From: Shinella sp032095155 | GTDB taxonomy: Bacteria; Pseudomonadota; Alphaproteobacteria; Rhizobiales; Rhizobiaceae | Direction of reading: 5' to 3' | Assembly: GCF_049199905.1 (NCBI RefSeq) | Contig: NZ_JBLZPK010000029.1 | Span: forward strand, 1 to 64,000 | Length of the DNA stretch: 64,000 nt | Shown: one piece after another, positions 24,558 to 34,283 of the stretch | How the letters are laid out: every line of letters starts with the position of its first letter | How positions within the stretch are numbered: the stretch's first letter is position 1 | Notes under the pieces: generated by a model | Databases searched by the model: none | What the model was told of the DNA's origin: nothing | What the model saw: the letters and a program-made list of their open reading frames with translations, nothing else | Made by a program: the position numbers and the translations under genes

Positions 24558-24578
24558 GTGGCGCACTCTGTGCGCCAC
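24558..24578 (-). terminator. Hairpin downstream of the DUF1127 gene
   Basis: Perfect 9-bp stem GTGGCGCAC / GTGCGCCAC with a 3-base loop, 14 bases past the DUF1127 stop. There is no T-run, so termination strength is uncertain. Confidence 0.5.
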
Positions 24579-24592
24579 TCGATCTCAAGACC

Positions 24593-24745
24593 TTAGAAGG
24601 ACTTGCGGAACAGGCCGCGGTCGATCTGACGCTGGCGATATTCCAGGTCGATGCGGTCGATGGCGCCATTGAGATAGGCGATTTCGCGCTCTTCCGAGTT
24701 CGGAACGCGCAGGGCGCGGGCAAAGTTCTTGATCTGCTTCAACAT
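24593..24745 (-). CDS. DUF1127 small basic protein
   Basis: 50-residue protein (MLKQIKNFARALRVPNSEE... ending GLFRKSF) with the Arg-rich C-terminal DUF1127 helix. DUF1127 microproteins are abundant in Rhizobiaceae; in Agrobacterium short DUF1127 proteins have been linked to RNA turnover and metabolism control. An AGAGGT ribosome site precedes the ATG at 24745. It stands alone, between rsh and the DUF2062 gene. Confidence 0.85.
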   Translation of the reverse strand: MLKQIKNFARALRVPNSEEREIAYLNGAIDRIDLEYRQRQIDRGLFRKSF

Positions 24746-24913
24746 GGTAAACCTCTTTCGGTTACCTCCCGAAACAGAAGATAGGGTGGAAGCCCCCAAG
24801 GCACCAGCGACACTATTCCAATACAGCCATGCAAATGGCGCATAACGACTGGTCAAATGTTGGGCAAACCTGCCTTATTCAGGGCAGGCTGCCATATTTT
24901 TGCATGGAAACCG

Positions 24914-27145
24914 TCATGTAAACACGCGACTGATCGTCGAGACGCACTGAAGCTCCTTGAGCTGGCCCATCAGCTGGTTCAGCTGGCGGAGATCCCAGAC
25001 TTCGAGATCGATGTGCACTTCGGTGAAATCCGTCGCCACCCGCGTCATCGACATGGAGCGGATATTGACGTCACTGGTGGCAATGGTCTGGGTGACTTCG
25101 GCCAGCGTGCCCGGCTCGTTCAGGGCGTTGATCACGATACGCGCCATGAAACGGGTATTGTTGGCCTCGTCTAGATCCCAGCGCACGTCGATCCAGCGTT
25201 CCGGCTCGTCGTCGAATTTTTGCAGCGCCGGCGACTGGATCGGGTAGATCGTGATGCCCTTGTCCTTCTCCATGATGCCGATGATGCGATCGCCCGGCAC
25301 GGCGCCGCCGGCGGAGAATTGCACCTCGGCATTGCCGGAGAGGCCACGGATCGGCAGGGCCTCGGGGCCGGTTTCCGTTTCTGCACCTTCGAGCGCCGAC
25401 TTCGCCTTGCCGGGCAGCTTGAAGACCATGCCGGCGGCGCTGCGCATGTTGAACCAGCCCTCCTCCGTGTTGGGCTTCACCGTCACGCGCTCGTCCTGAT
25501 AATCCGGAAAGACGGCGCGCAGCACGTCGAGCGACGACAGCTCGCCGCGGCCGACCGAAGCGATGGCGTCCTCGACGTCCTTCTGGCCAAGGCGATGCAG
25601 CACAGGCTTCAAACCGTCGCGAGAAAAAGATTTGCCGGCGCGGTCGAAGGTGCGCTCCAGAATGCGGTAGCCGAGGCCGGCATATTGTTTGCGCACGGCG
25701 GCACGGGTCGCTCTGCGGATGGCGGCACGCGCCTTGCCGGTGACGACGATCTCTTCCCAGGCCGGCGGCGGCACCTGAATGCCGGAGCGGATGATCTCCA
25801 CCTCGTCGCCGTTGGAGAGCCGCGTGACCAGCGGCATGATGCGGCCGTTGATCTTGGCGCCGACGCAGGTATCGCCGACATTGGTGTGCACCGCATAGGC
25901 GAAATCGATGGGTGTGGCGCCGCGCGGCAGGGTGATCAGCTGGCCCTTCGGTGTGAAGGTGAACACCTGGTCCTGGAACAGCTCGAGCTTGGTATGCTCG
26001 AGGAATTCTTCCGGATTGTCGCCTTCGGCCAGCGCCTCGATCGTCCGGCGCAGCATGGCATAGGCGTTGGAGCGCGGCGACGTCGTGCGCACCTCGCCGA
26101 TCACCACTTCCTTGTCCTTGTAGAGCGAATGCGCCGCGATACCGTATTCGGCGATCTCATGCATGCGCTTGGTGCGGATCTGCAGTTCGATGCGCTGGCG
26201 CGACGGGCCGACGATGGTGGTGTGGATCGACTGGTAGTCGTTCTGCTTCGGCGTCGAGATATAGTCCTTGAAGCGGCCCGGCACGACGCGCCAGCGCGTA
26301 TGCACGATGCCGAGCGCAGCATAACAGGCCGGCACATCGTCGACGAGGATGCGGAAGGCGTAGACGTCCGACAGCTGCTCGAAGGACAGCGACTTCGACT
26401 GCATCTTGCGGAAAACCGAATAGACCGTCTTCTGCCGCCCCTTGACGAGCGCGTCGTCGAGGCCGTTGACCACAAGCAATTCGCGCAACTCGTCCTCGAT
26501 CTTGCGGATCAGGCCCTCATTGCGGCGGGAGAGTTCCTCCAGCTTGTTGGTGACGGTCTCGAAGGCTTCCGGATTGATATGGCGGAAGGAGAGGTTTTCC
26601 AGCTCCTCGCGCATGTCCTGCATACCCATGCGGCCGGCGAGCGGCGCATAGATATCCATCGTCTCCTCGGAGATGCGGGCGCGCTTTTCCGGCGTCATAT
26701 GGTCCAGCGTGCGCATGTTGTGCAGCCGGTCGGCGAGCTTGACGAGCAGCACGCGCACGTCGTCGGAAATAGCGAGCAGCAGCTTGCGCAGGTTTTCCGC
26801 TTGCTTGGCCTTCTTGGAGACGAGGTCAAGCTTCTTGATCTTGGTGAGGCCTTCGACCAGCGCGCCGATATCCTCGCCGAACAGTTCGTCGATCTCGCCG
26901 CGCGTCGCGCTGGTGTCCTCGATCGTGTCGTGCAGCAGGGCGACCGCGATCGTCGATTCGTCGAGGCGCATATCGGTCAGGATGGCGGCGACTTCGAGGG
27001 GATGCGAGATATAGGGATCGCCGCTCGCCCGCTTCTGCTGCCCATGCTTCTGCATCGCATAGACATAGGCCCTGTTGAGCAGGGCCTCGTTGACGTCGGG
27101 CTTGTACTTCTGAACCCGTTCGACGAGTTCATATTGGCGCATCAT
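24914..27145 (-). CDS. rsh: Bifunctional (p)ppGpp synthetase/hydrolase (RelA/SpoT homolog)
   Basis: 743-residue alarmone enzyme, the only long RSH in most alphaproteobacteria. The N-terminal hydrolase HD domain keeps H48 and H72-D73 (LLHDTIEDT), so hydrolysis is expected. The synthetase domain shows DVYAFRILVDD, KDYISTPKQNDYQSIHT and IELQIRT. The TGS domain (FTPKGQLITLPRGATPIDFAY) and a C-terminal ACT domain (INALNEPGTLAEVTQTIA) mediate ribosome and starvation sensing. It lies downstream of rpoZ, but a strong terminator separates them. Confidence 0.97.
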   Translation of the reverse strand: MMRQYELVERVQKYKPDVNEALLNRAYVYAMQKHGQQKRASGDPYISHPLEVAAILTDMRLDESTIAVALLHDTIEDTSATRGEIDELFGEDIGALVEGLTKIKKLDLVSKKAKQAENLRKLLLAISDDVRVLLVKLADRLHNMRTLDHMTPEKRARISEETMDIYAPLAGRMGMQDMREELENLSFRHINPEAFETVTNKLEELSRRNEGLIRKIEDELRELLVVNGLDDALVKGRQKTVYSVFRKMQSKSLSFEQLSDVYAFRILVDDVPACYAALGIVHTRWRVVPGRFKDYISTPKQNDYQSIHTTIVGPSRQRIELQIRTKRMHEIAEYGIAAHSLYKDKEVVIGEVRTTSPRSNAYAMLRRTIEALAEGDNPEEFLEHTKLELFQDQVFTFTPKGQLITLPRGATPIDFAYAVHTNVGDTCVGAKINGRIMPLVTRLSNGDEVEIIRSGIQVPPPAWEEIVVTGKARAAIRRATRAAVRKQYAGLGYRILERTFDRAGKSFSRDGLKPVLHRLGQKDVEDAIASVGRGELSSLDVLRAVFPDYQDERVTVKPNTEEGWFNMRSAAGMVFKLPGKAKSALEGAETETGPEALPIRGLSGNAEVQFSAGGAVPGDRIIGIMEKDKGITIYPIQSPALQKFDDEPERWIDVRWDLDEANNTRFMARIVINALNEPGTLAEVTQTIATSDVNIRSMSMTRVATDFTEVHIDLEVWDLRQLNQLMGQLKELQCVSTISRVFT

Positions 27146-27177
27146 TCTCGGTCGGCTCCCTCCCCGCGCGGCGGGGC

Positions 27178-27214
27178 AAAAAAAAGTGCGCCCCGACCAT
27201 AAGAGGGGCGCACC
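27178..27214 (-). terminator. Rho-independent terminator of rpoZ
   Basis: Stem GTGCGCCCC (27187-27195) / GGGGCGCAC (27206-27214) with a 10-base loop is followed on the minus strand by nine T residues (27186-27178). It lies between the rpoZ stop and the rsh start, so rsh should have its own promoter or depend on read-through. Confidence 0.88.
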
Positions 27215-27253
27215 GGCATTCGCAATATCAAAGGCTTCGGTAAGTTACCGAAA

Positions 27254-27658
27254 TCAGTAATCGTCGCTCTTTTCCGGCGGTACGAGGCCTTCGATGCCGG
27301 CCAGCAGCTCTTCTTCCGACATACGGTCGAAGGTGATGGTTTCCGGCTGGTCCTCGTCCTCGTCGACGGTAGCCGTCGTGGACGCGGTGTCGGCAGCCAG
27401 GCTTGCCGGATCGGGCTCGGGCTCGTCCACTTCGACATGCTTCTGCAGCGAGTGGATCAGGTCTTCCTTGAGGTCGTCGGGCGACAGCGTTTCGTCGGCG
27501 ATTTCGCGCAGGGCAACGACGGGGTTCTTGTCGTTGTCGCGGTCGATGGTGATGGCGGCACCCTGCGAGATGAGGCGGGCGCGATGGCTTGCAAGCAGAA
27601 CCAGCTCGAAGCGGTTGTCTACCTTGTCAATGCAATCTTCAACGGTGACACGGGCCAT
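27254..27658 (-). CDS. rpoZ: DNA-directed RNA polymerase omega subunit
   Basis: 134-residue omega subunit that assists beta-prime folding. The conserved N-terminus MARVTVEDCIDKVDNRFELVL and the NPVVALREIADETL region are present, followed by an acidic Asp/Glu-rich C-terminal extension common in alphaproteobacteria. The ATG at 27658 follows AAAGGACA; an in-frame ATG at 27712 is too far upstream. It is located before rsh, as in E. coli rpoZ-spoT. Confidence 0.95.
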   Translation of the reverse strand: MARVTVEDCIDKVDNRFELVLLASHRARLISQGAAITIDRDNDKNPVVALREIADETLSPDDLKEDLIHSLQKHVEVDEPEPDPASLAADTASTTATVDEDEDQPETITFDRMSEEELLAGIEGLVPPEKSDDY

Positions 27659-28068
27659 TGCCTGTCCTTTGTGATCGAGAATTTCAGGAGTTTGCATGCC
27701 CGATACAGGCAAAGCAGGAAAAATTCAAGTTTTTCCTTCCCTGTCCCGACAGCCGCGTGTCATAAGTCTCCCCATGTAATTTCTGGTTGAGTCCTGACGT
27801 TACGGCAGGCTGAAAGACCAAATATCCGACAAATAGGGTAACGTGCGGGAACTGTTCTTCAATTCCGAAGCCTTTGAAATTGCTGAAACGATGCCGGTGA
27901 CAAAAATCGTATCCGCAACCTAGGTTTGCTTGGAAAGCGCCTTCGGCTGCCCTAAATGAAGATTATATGAAAAAGAGTTAATTCAACCGGCCAGTGCATC
28001 CGGAAGGGCCGGAACATGTTCAAAACCGACCTGTTTAGCTCAACTTCTACTTAAAAGGATTTCCCGAT
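27659..28068. other. 410-base gene-free region between rpoZ and the NYN gene
   Basis: Divergent upstream region holding the rpoZ promoter and leader and the NYN-gene leader. I see no credible coding frame, tRNA or recognised sRNA. The part from about 27820 to 28060 is AT-richer than the flanks. A small RNA here cannot be excluded. Confidence 0.5.
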
Positions 28069-28647
28069 ATGTTCGACCCCCGCGAGAAAATCGCACTCTT
28101 CATCGACGGTGCAAATCTCTATGCGGCTTCCAGGACACTCGGCTTCGACATCGATTACAGGAAGCTTCTGAAGGCCTTCCAGAAGCGCGGCTACCTGCTG
28201 CGCGCCTATTACTACACCGCTCTTATCGAAGACCAGGAATATTCCTCGATCCGCCCGCTGATCGACTGGCTCGACTATAACGGTTACAAGGTCGTCACCA
28301 AGCCGGCCAAGGAATTCACCGACTCGCTCGGCCGCCGCAAGATCAAGGGCAATATGGACATCGAACTCGCGATCGATGCCATGGAGCAGTCCGAGACGGT
28401 CGACCATCTCGTCATCTTCTCCGGCGACGGCGATTTCACCACGCTCGTCGAGGCGCTGCAACGGAGGGGGCGCAAGGTTTCCGTCGTTTCCACCATGCAG
28501 ACGCAGCCGCCGATGATCGCCGACGACCTGCGCCGCCAGGCCGATTATTTCATCGACCTTGGTACGCTGAAGGCTGAAATTGGCCGCGACCCGTCCGAGC
28601 GCCCGCAGCGCAATGTCGAGCCGGCGGCAGACAACGTCGCCGAATAA
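28069..28647 (+). CDS. NYN-domain (LabA/DUF88) putative RNase
   Basis: 192-residue protein of the PIN-like NYN superfamily. Conserved acidic residues appear in ALFIDGANLYAASRTLG (near residue 10), DIELAIDAM, and the FSGDGDFTTLVEALQRRGRKV block that is diagnostic of LabA/DUF88 proteins. Members are metal-dependent RNases or bind nucleic acid; the target is unknown. The ATG at 28069 follows AAAAGGAT. It is next to rpoZ and smpB, a common alphaproteobacterial neighbourhood. Confidence 0.9.
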   Translation: MFDPREKIALFIDGANLYAASRTLGFDIDYRKLLKAFQKRGYLLRAYYYTALIEDQEYSSIRPLIDWLDYNGYKVVTKPAKEFTDSLGRRKIKGNMDIELAIDAMEQSETVDHLVIFSGDGDFTTLVEALQRRGRKVSVVSTMQTQPPMIADDLRRQADYFIDLGTLKAEIGRDPSERPQRNVEPAADNVAE

Positions 28648-28880
28648 GCGCCCCTTTGCCGTGCTTCCTGCTTAACGTCCCGCTCCGGGACGTTAATGCG
28701 TTCAGGACCCAGCTTACGGTTTTTCTTGAAATTTCCTGACGCAGAAACCCTGAAATTCCGGGCTTTTCAATGTTCCGTTAAACATTGATTCAAATGCGCC
28801 CGCGGGCCATTAATGTTCCGCAAGTTTCTCCTGATATTCCCATTGCCGTACAGTCATTTCGCATTGGGACATCTTACAAC

Positions 28881-29357
28881 ATGGTGGACGCAGTCTCGCT
28901 TTCGGGCAACAGCTACCGGGCAGCATCGAACGCGCTTGAACTGCGTGCGGCGACGCCTGCGGTGGAAAACCGCCCTGCCGCCTCCGCCCTTGCCGCGCTT
29001 ACAGTGCCGCAGCCGGTCACGCAGGTCTCGACACCGTCGGAAACAGCCGAGGACATCGGCGACCTCAGCTTCCTCTACGCGCCGAACGGCCAGCCTGGCC
29101 TTTCCACCGTTCCCGCCTATGCCGTGCCGTCCGCCCAGGCGACAGGCGAAGCGCGCATCTCCGCCGAACGCAACCCGACGGCGCGTCTTGCGATCGAGAG
29201 CACCGATCTCAACGCCCTGCTCTCGTCCTTCCTTGCCCCGCGCACGCCAAGCGCCAATCCGGCCCCCTCGCCGGACGTGCCGAGCGAAACGAACGGCGCA
29301 CAGCTTGCGCTCGCCGCACAGCAATCGGTCATCGCGCAGCTTTACGCGCAGTTCTGA
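28881..29357 (+). CDS. Hypothetical protein, Ala/Pro/Ser-rich
   Basis: Frame of 158 residues from MVDAVSLSGNSYRAASNALELRA to QSVIAQLYAQF. It is rich in Ala, Pro, Ser and Thr and has no signal peptide, membrane segment or recognised domain; the C-terminal helix is moderately amphipathic. The frame is open from 28785, so the start is uncertain; 28881 is taken because the sequence before it is rich in intergenic features. It is convergent with smpB. Codon use is like its neighbours, so it is probably real, but I do not recognise it. Confidence 0.6.
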   Translation: MVDAVSLSGNSYRAASNALELRAATPAVENRPAASALAALTVPQPVTQVSTPSETAEDIGDLSFLYAPNGQPGLSTVPAYAVPSAQATGEARISAERNPTARLAIESTDLNALLSSFLAPRTPSANPAPSPDVPSETNGAQLALAAQQSVIAQLYAQF

Positions 29358-29380
29358 ATTTCATCTTGAAATCGGGATAC

Positions 29381-29402
29381 GCGCCGGCCTGATCGCCGGC
29401 GC
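29381..29402. terminator. Hairpin between convergent hypothetical gene and smpB
   Basis: Perfect 8-bp stem GCGCCGGC / GCCGGCGC with a 6-base loop in the 58-base gap between two converging genes; no T-run. Confidence 0.5.
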
Positions 29403-29415
29403 CGGAGAAGCAGCG

Positions 29416-29895
29416 TCAGCCGCGATCGCGCAGCAGGCGGCCCTTCTGGCGGTTCCAGTCGCGTTCCTTCTCGGTCTCGCGCTTGTCATGCAGCTTCTTG
29501 CCCTTGGCAAGCGCAAGCTCGAGCTTGGCCCGGCCGACATCGTTGAAATAGACCTTCAACGGCACCAGCGTCATGCCCTCGCGGTTGATCGCGACGCGCA
29601 GACGATGGATCTCGCGCTTGGAGAGCAGCAGTTTGCGGCGGCGGCGGGTCTCGTGGTTGAAGCGATTCGCCTGCAGGTATTCCGGCAGGTAGGAATTAAT
29701 CAGCCAGATCTCGCCGCCCTCGTCCGAGGCGTAGGATTCCGCAATATTCGCCTTGCCTTCACGCAGCGATTTGACCTCCGTGCCGGTCAGAACCAGACCG
29801 GCCTCGTAGGTGTCTATGATCTCGTAGTTGAAGCGGGCCTTGCGGTTTTCCGCTACAATTTTCTTGACCGTCGCTGGGCGTGCTTTTGTTGCCAT
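29416..29895 (-). CDS. smpB: SsrA-binding protein SmpB
   Basis: 159-residue tmRNA partner in trans-translation. The N-terminus NRKARFNYEIIDTYEAGLVLTG, the box GTEVKSLREGKANIAESYA and the C-terminal KLHDKRETEKERDWNRQKGR tail are diagnostic. Its ATG lies 1 base after the dapA stop, so the two are co-transcribed. Confidence 0.97.
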   Translation of the reverse strand: MATKARPATVKKIVAENRKARFNYEIIDTYEAGLVLTGTEVKSLREGKANIAESYASDEGGEIWLINSYLPEYLQANRFNHETRRRRKLLLSKREIHRLRVAINREGMTLVPLKVYFNDVGRAKLELALAKGKKLHDKRETEKERDWNRQKGRLLRDRG

Positions 29896-29896
29896 A

Positions 29897-30781
29897 TCAG
29901 TTCAGCAGGCCGGCGTGGCGCAGCGCCGCGTCGATGGCAGCCTCCGTGGCCGGCTCCAGAGTGGGCAGAAGCGGCGAACGCACGAAGCGGTTCATGCCGC
30001 GGGTACGGTTCAGCGCATATTTCGCGCCGCAAAGGCCGGGCTCCAGGAAGATCGACTTGTGCAGCGGCATCAGCTTGTCCTGATAGTCCAGCGCCTTGGC
30101 GTAATCACCCGCCAGCGTCGCTTCCTGGAATTCGGCGCACAGGCGCGGCGCGACATTGGCCGTGACCGAGATGCAGCCGACGCCGCCATGGGCGTTGAAG
30201 CCGAGTGCGGTCGCGTCTTCGCCCGAAAGCTGGACGAAATCCTTGCCGCAGGTGATGCGCTGTTCAGACACGCGCTCGATCTTGCCCGTCGCATCCTTTA
30301 CACCCATGATCGAGGGATGCGCCTTGTGCAGCGCGCCCATCGTTTCCGGCGTCATGTCGACTACGGAACGGCCGGGAATATTATAGATGATGATCGGCAG
30401 CTTCAGAGCGCCGGCAATCGCGGCATAATGCGCGAAAAGGCCCTTCTGCGTCGGCTTGTTGTAATAGGGCGTCACGACGAGAACCGCGTCCGCACCGGCC
30501 TTTTCGGCGTGCTGGGCGAGATCGATCGCTTCCTTGGTGTTGTTCGAGCCCGCACCGGCAATGACCGGAACGCGGCCCTTTGCCACCTTGATGCAGAGTT
30601 CCACCACCCGTTTGTGCTCGTCATGGGACAGCGTCGGCGACTCGCCGGTGGTGCCCACCGGAACGAGACCGTGGCTGCCCTCACCGATCTGCCATTCGAC
30701 ATGAGCCGCGAACGCGTCTTCATCGACAGCGCCGGCATCGGTAAAGGGGGTGACGAGAGCGGGAAGGGATCCCTTGAACAT
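29897..30781 (-). CDS. dapA: 4-hydroxy-tetrahydrodipicolinate synthase
   Basis: 294-residue class I aldolase of lysine/diaminopimelate synthesis, condensing pyruvate with aspartate semialdehyde. The Schiff-base lysine is in IMGVKDATGKIERV, the catalytic Tyr in VVTPYYNKPTQKG, and the N-terminal PALVTPFTDAGAVDE is typical. It is the first gene of dapA-smpB, divergent from the lytic transglycosylase gene across 254 bases. Confidence 0.97.
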   Translation of the reverse strand: MFKGSLPALVTPFTDAGAVDEDAFAAHVEWQIGEGSHGLVPVGTTGESPTLSHDEHKRVVELCIKVAKGRVPVIAGAGSNNTKEAIDLAQHAEKAGADAVLVVTPYYNKPTQKGLFAHYAAIAGALKLPIIIYNIPGRSVVDMTPETMGALHKAHPSIMGVKDATGKIERVSEQRITCGKDFVQLSGEDATALGFNAHGGVGCISVTANVAPRLCAEFQEATLAGDYAKALDYQDKLMPLHKSIFLEPGLCGAKYALNRTRGMNRFVRSPLLPTLEPATEAAIDAALRHAGLLN

Positions 30782-31035
30782 CCAGAACTCCTGAGGTCAA
30801 AGCCGCCCGTGGGCTTACATGCTTTGGCCGTATTCCGTGGTTAAAAACGCTGGCACAATAGTCGGGTGGCGGTCATGCGGCAAGCGTCGCGATGGGCGTT
30901 TTTCATGCACAAACAAGGCGGAATTGGCTCTGGGACACGAATATTCGTTTCACCTGATCCGTCGCTTGGGATGAAGCGGCCTTCACGGCTTAGTGAAATG
31001 AGCGGTTAAGGTTTCGTTAAGGCAACAAAGGGTTA

Positions 31036-33168
31036 ATGAGTGTTCACAAACAGGCGGAAAACCACGCGCCGACGCGTCGCCTGCCACGGCATCCGGGATG
31101 TAGCATGATCTCGACAAACAGTTTTGCTCTTTGCGCCTTGCTGCTTGCCGGTATAGCCGGACTTGCGCTGCGTTCATCGCCCGTCGAGGCTGACAACACC
31201 GCCGACATCAAGCCGCTCGGCTTTGCCGCCGAGATGCCGTCGAAGGATGTCATCACCAGCGCCATTCCGCGCGCAGACGCCGTGCCGGTCGTAAGCACCG
31301 AACTGCGCGAGGGGCTCGACGCCCTCTCCAACCGCGATGCCGCAGCGGCGATTGCCGCTCGCGATCGCCTGCCCTCCTCCAGCCTCGACCGCCATATCCT
31401 GACCTGGGCGATCGCCGTTTCCGGCCAGCGCGGCGTGCCTTCCTGGGAGATCGCCAATGCCCAGCGCGAGCTGAAAGGCTGGCCGGGCCTGACGGCGCTG
31501 CGGGCCAATTCCGAAAAGGCGATGGCGCGGGAAAACCCGGCGACGGCAGATGTTCTCGCCGCCTTCGGCACCACAATGCCGGAGACGGCGGAGGGCGCCG
31601 TCGTGCTGTCCCGCGCACTCGTCGCGGCGGGCGACACGCCCCGCGCAACGAACATCCTGCGCTCGTTCTGGCAGAAGGACGCGCTTTCCAAGGATATAGA
31701 GGACAAGATTCTCGCCGAATTCGGCACCCTGCTCAGCGTCGAGGATCACAAGACGCGCATGGAGATGCTGCTTTATCGCGAGCGCGCCGACCAGGCACAG
31801 CGCTTCGGCGATCTCGGCAAGGCGCAGTCGCTCTATCGCGCCTGGGCGGCCGTCATCCGCAAGGCCAAGAATGCCGGCGACCTGATCAAGGCCGTGGATG
31901 CCAGCTGGCAGAAGGACCCCGCCTATACGTTCCTGCGCATCCGCAACCTGCGCGGCAAGCAGGACTACCGCGCGGCGGCAAAACTCTTTGCCGCCATGCC
32001 GGAGGACCCCGCCCGCCTCATCAATCCCGGCGCCTGGTGGAACGAGCAGCGCATCGTCAGCCGGGGCCTTGCCGATCTCGGCGATTATCGTGATGCCCAT
32101 AATGTCGCTGCCCGGCACGGAGCGGACGATCCGACCGATATCGTCGAGGCGGAATTCCATGCCGGCTGGTATGCGCTGCGCGACCTTGGCGATGCGAAGA
32201 CGGCGGCTGGCCACTTCCAGCGCATCCTGCAAACCTCCGACCGGCCGCTTTCGGTCTCCCGCGCCTGGTACTGGCTCGGCCGGGCCGCCGAAAAAGGCGG
32301 GCCGGGTGACGCCAAGGACTATTTCGCCAAGGCGGCGAATTTTCCCGGCACCTTCTACGGCCAGCTTGCCGGCGCGCGGCTTGGCCGCAAGACGCTGAAC
32401 GTCACCTATCCCACGCCGACGGCGGAAGAGCGCGCGAATTTCAACCAGCGCGAGGCCGTGCAGGCTATTGCCCGTCTCCAGGCGGCCGGCCATGGCTGGC
32501 GGGGCGACAGTCTTTACCGGGCGCTGGCCGGCGAGCTGATGAGCCCCGGCGAGCTTGCGCTTCTCGCAGCGCAGGCCGAAAAGGGCGGCAACCACCAGCT
32601 TTCGCTGCAAATCGGCAAGATTGCCTTCGGACGCGGCATCGATGTCGCGGCGCTGGCCTTCCCCATCGGCGTCATTCCCGATGGTGCGAACATTTCCGGT
32701 TCCGGCAAGGCGCTCGCCTATGCCATCGCGCGGCAGGAAAGCGCCTTCAACCCAGCCGCGATCTCACCCGCCAATGCGCAGGGACTGCTGCAACTGATGC
32801 CAGGCACCGCACAAGGTGTGGCAAAGCGCTACGGCCTTGCCTATTCCAAGGAACGGCTGACGACGGATGCCGCCTATAATGCCACGCTTGGCGCGCATTA
32901 TCTCGGCGAGCAGATCAGCGATTTCGGCGGTTCCTACGTGCTGACCTTCATCGCCTACAATGCCGGCCCGCGCCGCGTGCCGCAGTGGATCAAGCGTTAT
33001 GGCGATCCGCGCGGCAAGCCGGTCGATGAGGTGGTCGACTGGATCGAGCGCATTCCCTTCTCCGAAACCCGCGGCTATGTGCAGCGCGTGATGGAGAATT
33101 ACCAGGTCTATAAGACCCGCCTCGGCCAGGCCGCCGATATCGAACACGACCTCAGCGTCGGGCGCTAA
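31036..33168 (+). CDS. Soluble lytic murein transglycosylase (Slt-type)
   Basis: Periplasmic enzyme of up to 710 residues that cleaves peptidoglycan glycan strands to anhydro-muropeptides. A signal peptide (SFALCALLLAGIAGLALRSS) is followed by a long helical superhelix domain of tetratricopeptide-like repeats and a C-terminal SLT domain with the catalytic Glu in ARQESAFNPAAISP, then AQGLLQLMPGTAQGVA and FIAYNAGPRRVPQWI. The start could be ATG 31105 (MISTNSFALC), which puts the signal at the N-terminus; 31036 is the longest option. Confidence 0.93.
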   Translation: MSVHKQAENHAPTRRLPRHPGCSMISTNSFALCALLLAGIAGLALRSSPVEADNTADIKPLGFAAEMPSKDVITSAIPRADAVPVVSTELREGLDALSNRDAAAAIAARDRLPSSSLDRHILTWAIAVSGQRGVPSWEIANAQRELKGWPGLTALRANSEKAMARENPATADVLAAFGTTMPETAEGAVVLSRALVAAGDTPRATNILRSFWQKDALSKDIEDKILAEFGTLLSVEDHKTRMEMLLYRERADQAQRFGDLGKAQSLYRAWAAVIRKAKNAGDLIKAVDASWQKDPAYTFLRIRNLRGKQDYRAAAKLFAAMPEDPARLINPGAWWNEQRIVSRGLADLGDYRDAHNVAARHGADDPTDIVEAEFHAGWYALRDLGDAKTAAGHFQRILQTSDRPLSVSRAWYWLGRAAEKGGPGDAKDYFAKAANFPGTFYGQLAGARLGRKTLNVTYPTPTAEERANFNQREAVQAIARLQAAGHGWRGDSLYRALAGELMSPGELALLAAQAEKGGNHQLSLQIGKIAFGRGIDVAALAFPIGVIPDGANISGSGKALAYAIARQESAFNPAAISPANAQGLLQLMPGTAQGVAKRYGLAYSKERLTTDAAYNATLGAHYLGEQISDFGGSYVLTFIAYNAGPRRVPQWIKRYGDPRGKPVDEVVDWIERIPFSETRGYVQRVMENYQVYKTRLGQAADIEHDLSVGR

Positions 33169-33238
33169 AGCGCAATTTCTGGTGACTTGCCGGCAAAATT
33201 GGTGATGATGCCTGACCTTTCCCAGGCAAGGCATACGC

Positions 33239-34135
33239 ATGGCACCTTCGGACGCACCGGCATTCCGCGACATCTTCTTCACAAGCGAAGACGGGCTGAG
33301 GCTCCACGCCCGCGACTACCCGGTCGCAACGCCGTCCGACATCGGCGGGCGCCTGCCCGTCATCTGCCTTCCCGGCCTCAGCCGCAACGCGCGCGACTTT
33401 CACCAGCTCGCCGTGCTGCTCGCCAATCATCCTGAAAATCCTCGCCGGGTCATTGCCGTGGATTATCGGGGCCGCGGGCTTTCGCAATACGATCCCAACC
33501 CCGCCAATTATAATGTGATGGTGGAATGCAAGGATGTCATTGCGCTCTGCGATCTACTCGGCCTGAAGCAATGCCTCTTCATCGGCACCTCACGCGGCGG
33601 GTTGATCCTGCATATCCTCGCCGCGCTCCGGCCGGACCTCATTGCAGCAACGGTTCTGAACGACATCGGACCGGCAATCGAGGCTGAGGGCCTCATGGAA
33701 ATCCGGGATTACCTCGGCCGCCGCTCGACCTTTTCATCCTTCGAACAGGCTGCCGAAGGCTTGGCAGCGCTTCACAGCAGAGCCTTCCCCGCCCTCGCCG
33801 GGACCGACTGGCTGGACATGGCCCATGCGCTCTACATCGAACGTGACGGCACGCTCGTCGCCGACTACGATCCCGCCTTGAACGACCAGCTCCAAGCCAT
33901 CGATTTCAGCAAGCCGCTGCCCAGCTTGTGGCCGCAGTTCGAAATCCTCGCTGAAAAGCCAATGCTGATCATCCGCGGCGCGCATTCAAAACTCTTTTCC
34001 GCGCAAACGCTTCAGGCAATGGCGCAGGACCGAGCGAAAGTCACCACGCGAACAGCACCCCGCCAGGGCCATGCGCCCCTCGTCCACCTTGAGAACATCT
34101 TTCCCTCGCTTGCTGTATTTCTTTCGGAGTTCTGA
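33239..34135 (+). CDS. Alpha/beta hydrolase
   Basis: 298-residue alpha/beta-fold hydrolase. The nucleophile elbow GTSRGG, the oxyanion region VICLPGLSRNARDF, an acid in the lid-distal strand and the terminal His in RQGHAPLVHLEN form a complete catalytic triad. No signal peptide is seen, so it is likely cytoplasmic. The substrate is unknown; relatives act on esters or ring-cleavage products. It lies 70 bases after the transglycosylase gene. Confidence 0.88.
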   Translation: MAPSDAPAFRDIFFTSEDGLRLHARDYPVATPSDIGGRLPVICLPGLSRNARDFHQLAVLLANHPENPRRVIAVDYRGRGLSQYDPNPANYNVMVECKDVIALCDLLGLKQCLFIGTSRGGLILHILAALRPDLIAATVLNDIGPAIEAEGLMEIRDYLGRRSTFSSFEQAAEGLAALHSRAFPALAGTDWLDMAHALYIERDGTLVADYDPALNDQLQAIDFSKPLPSLWPQFEILAEKPMLIIRGAHSKLFSAQTLQAMAQDRAKVTTRTAPRQGHAPLVHLENIFPSLAVFLSEF

Positions 34136-34283
34136 GCTTACCCACGAGGCGAGTAGCCAACTCGAAGCGCGCTTCCCTTGCGGCTCAATCAACGTATCTC
34201 GGATCGCACCATGACTGGCGTGAACCATGAGCCCCAAAAACGGTGCGGCCGGTCGCGATAAAAGAACCCCAAAAAACGCAAAA

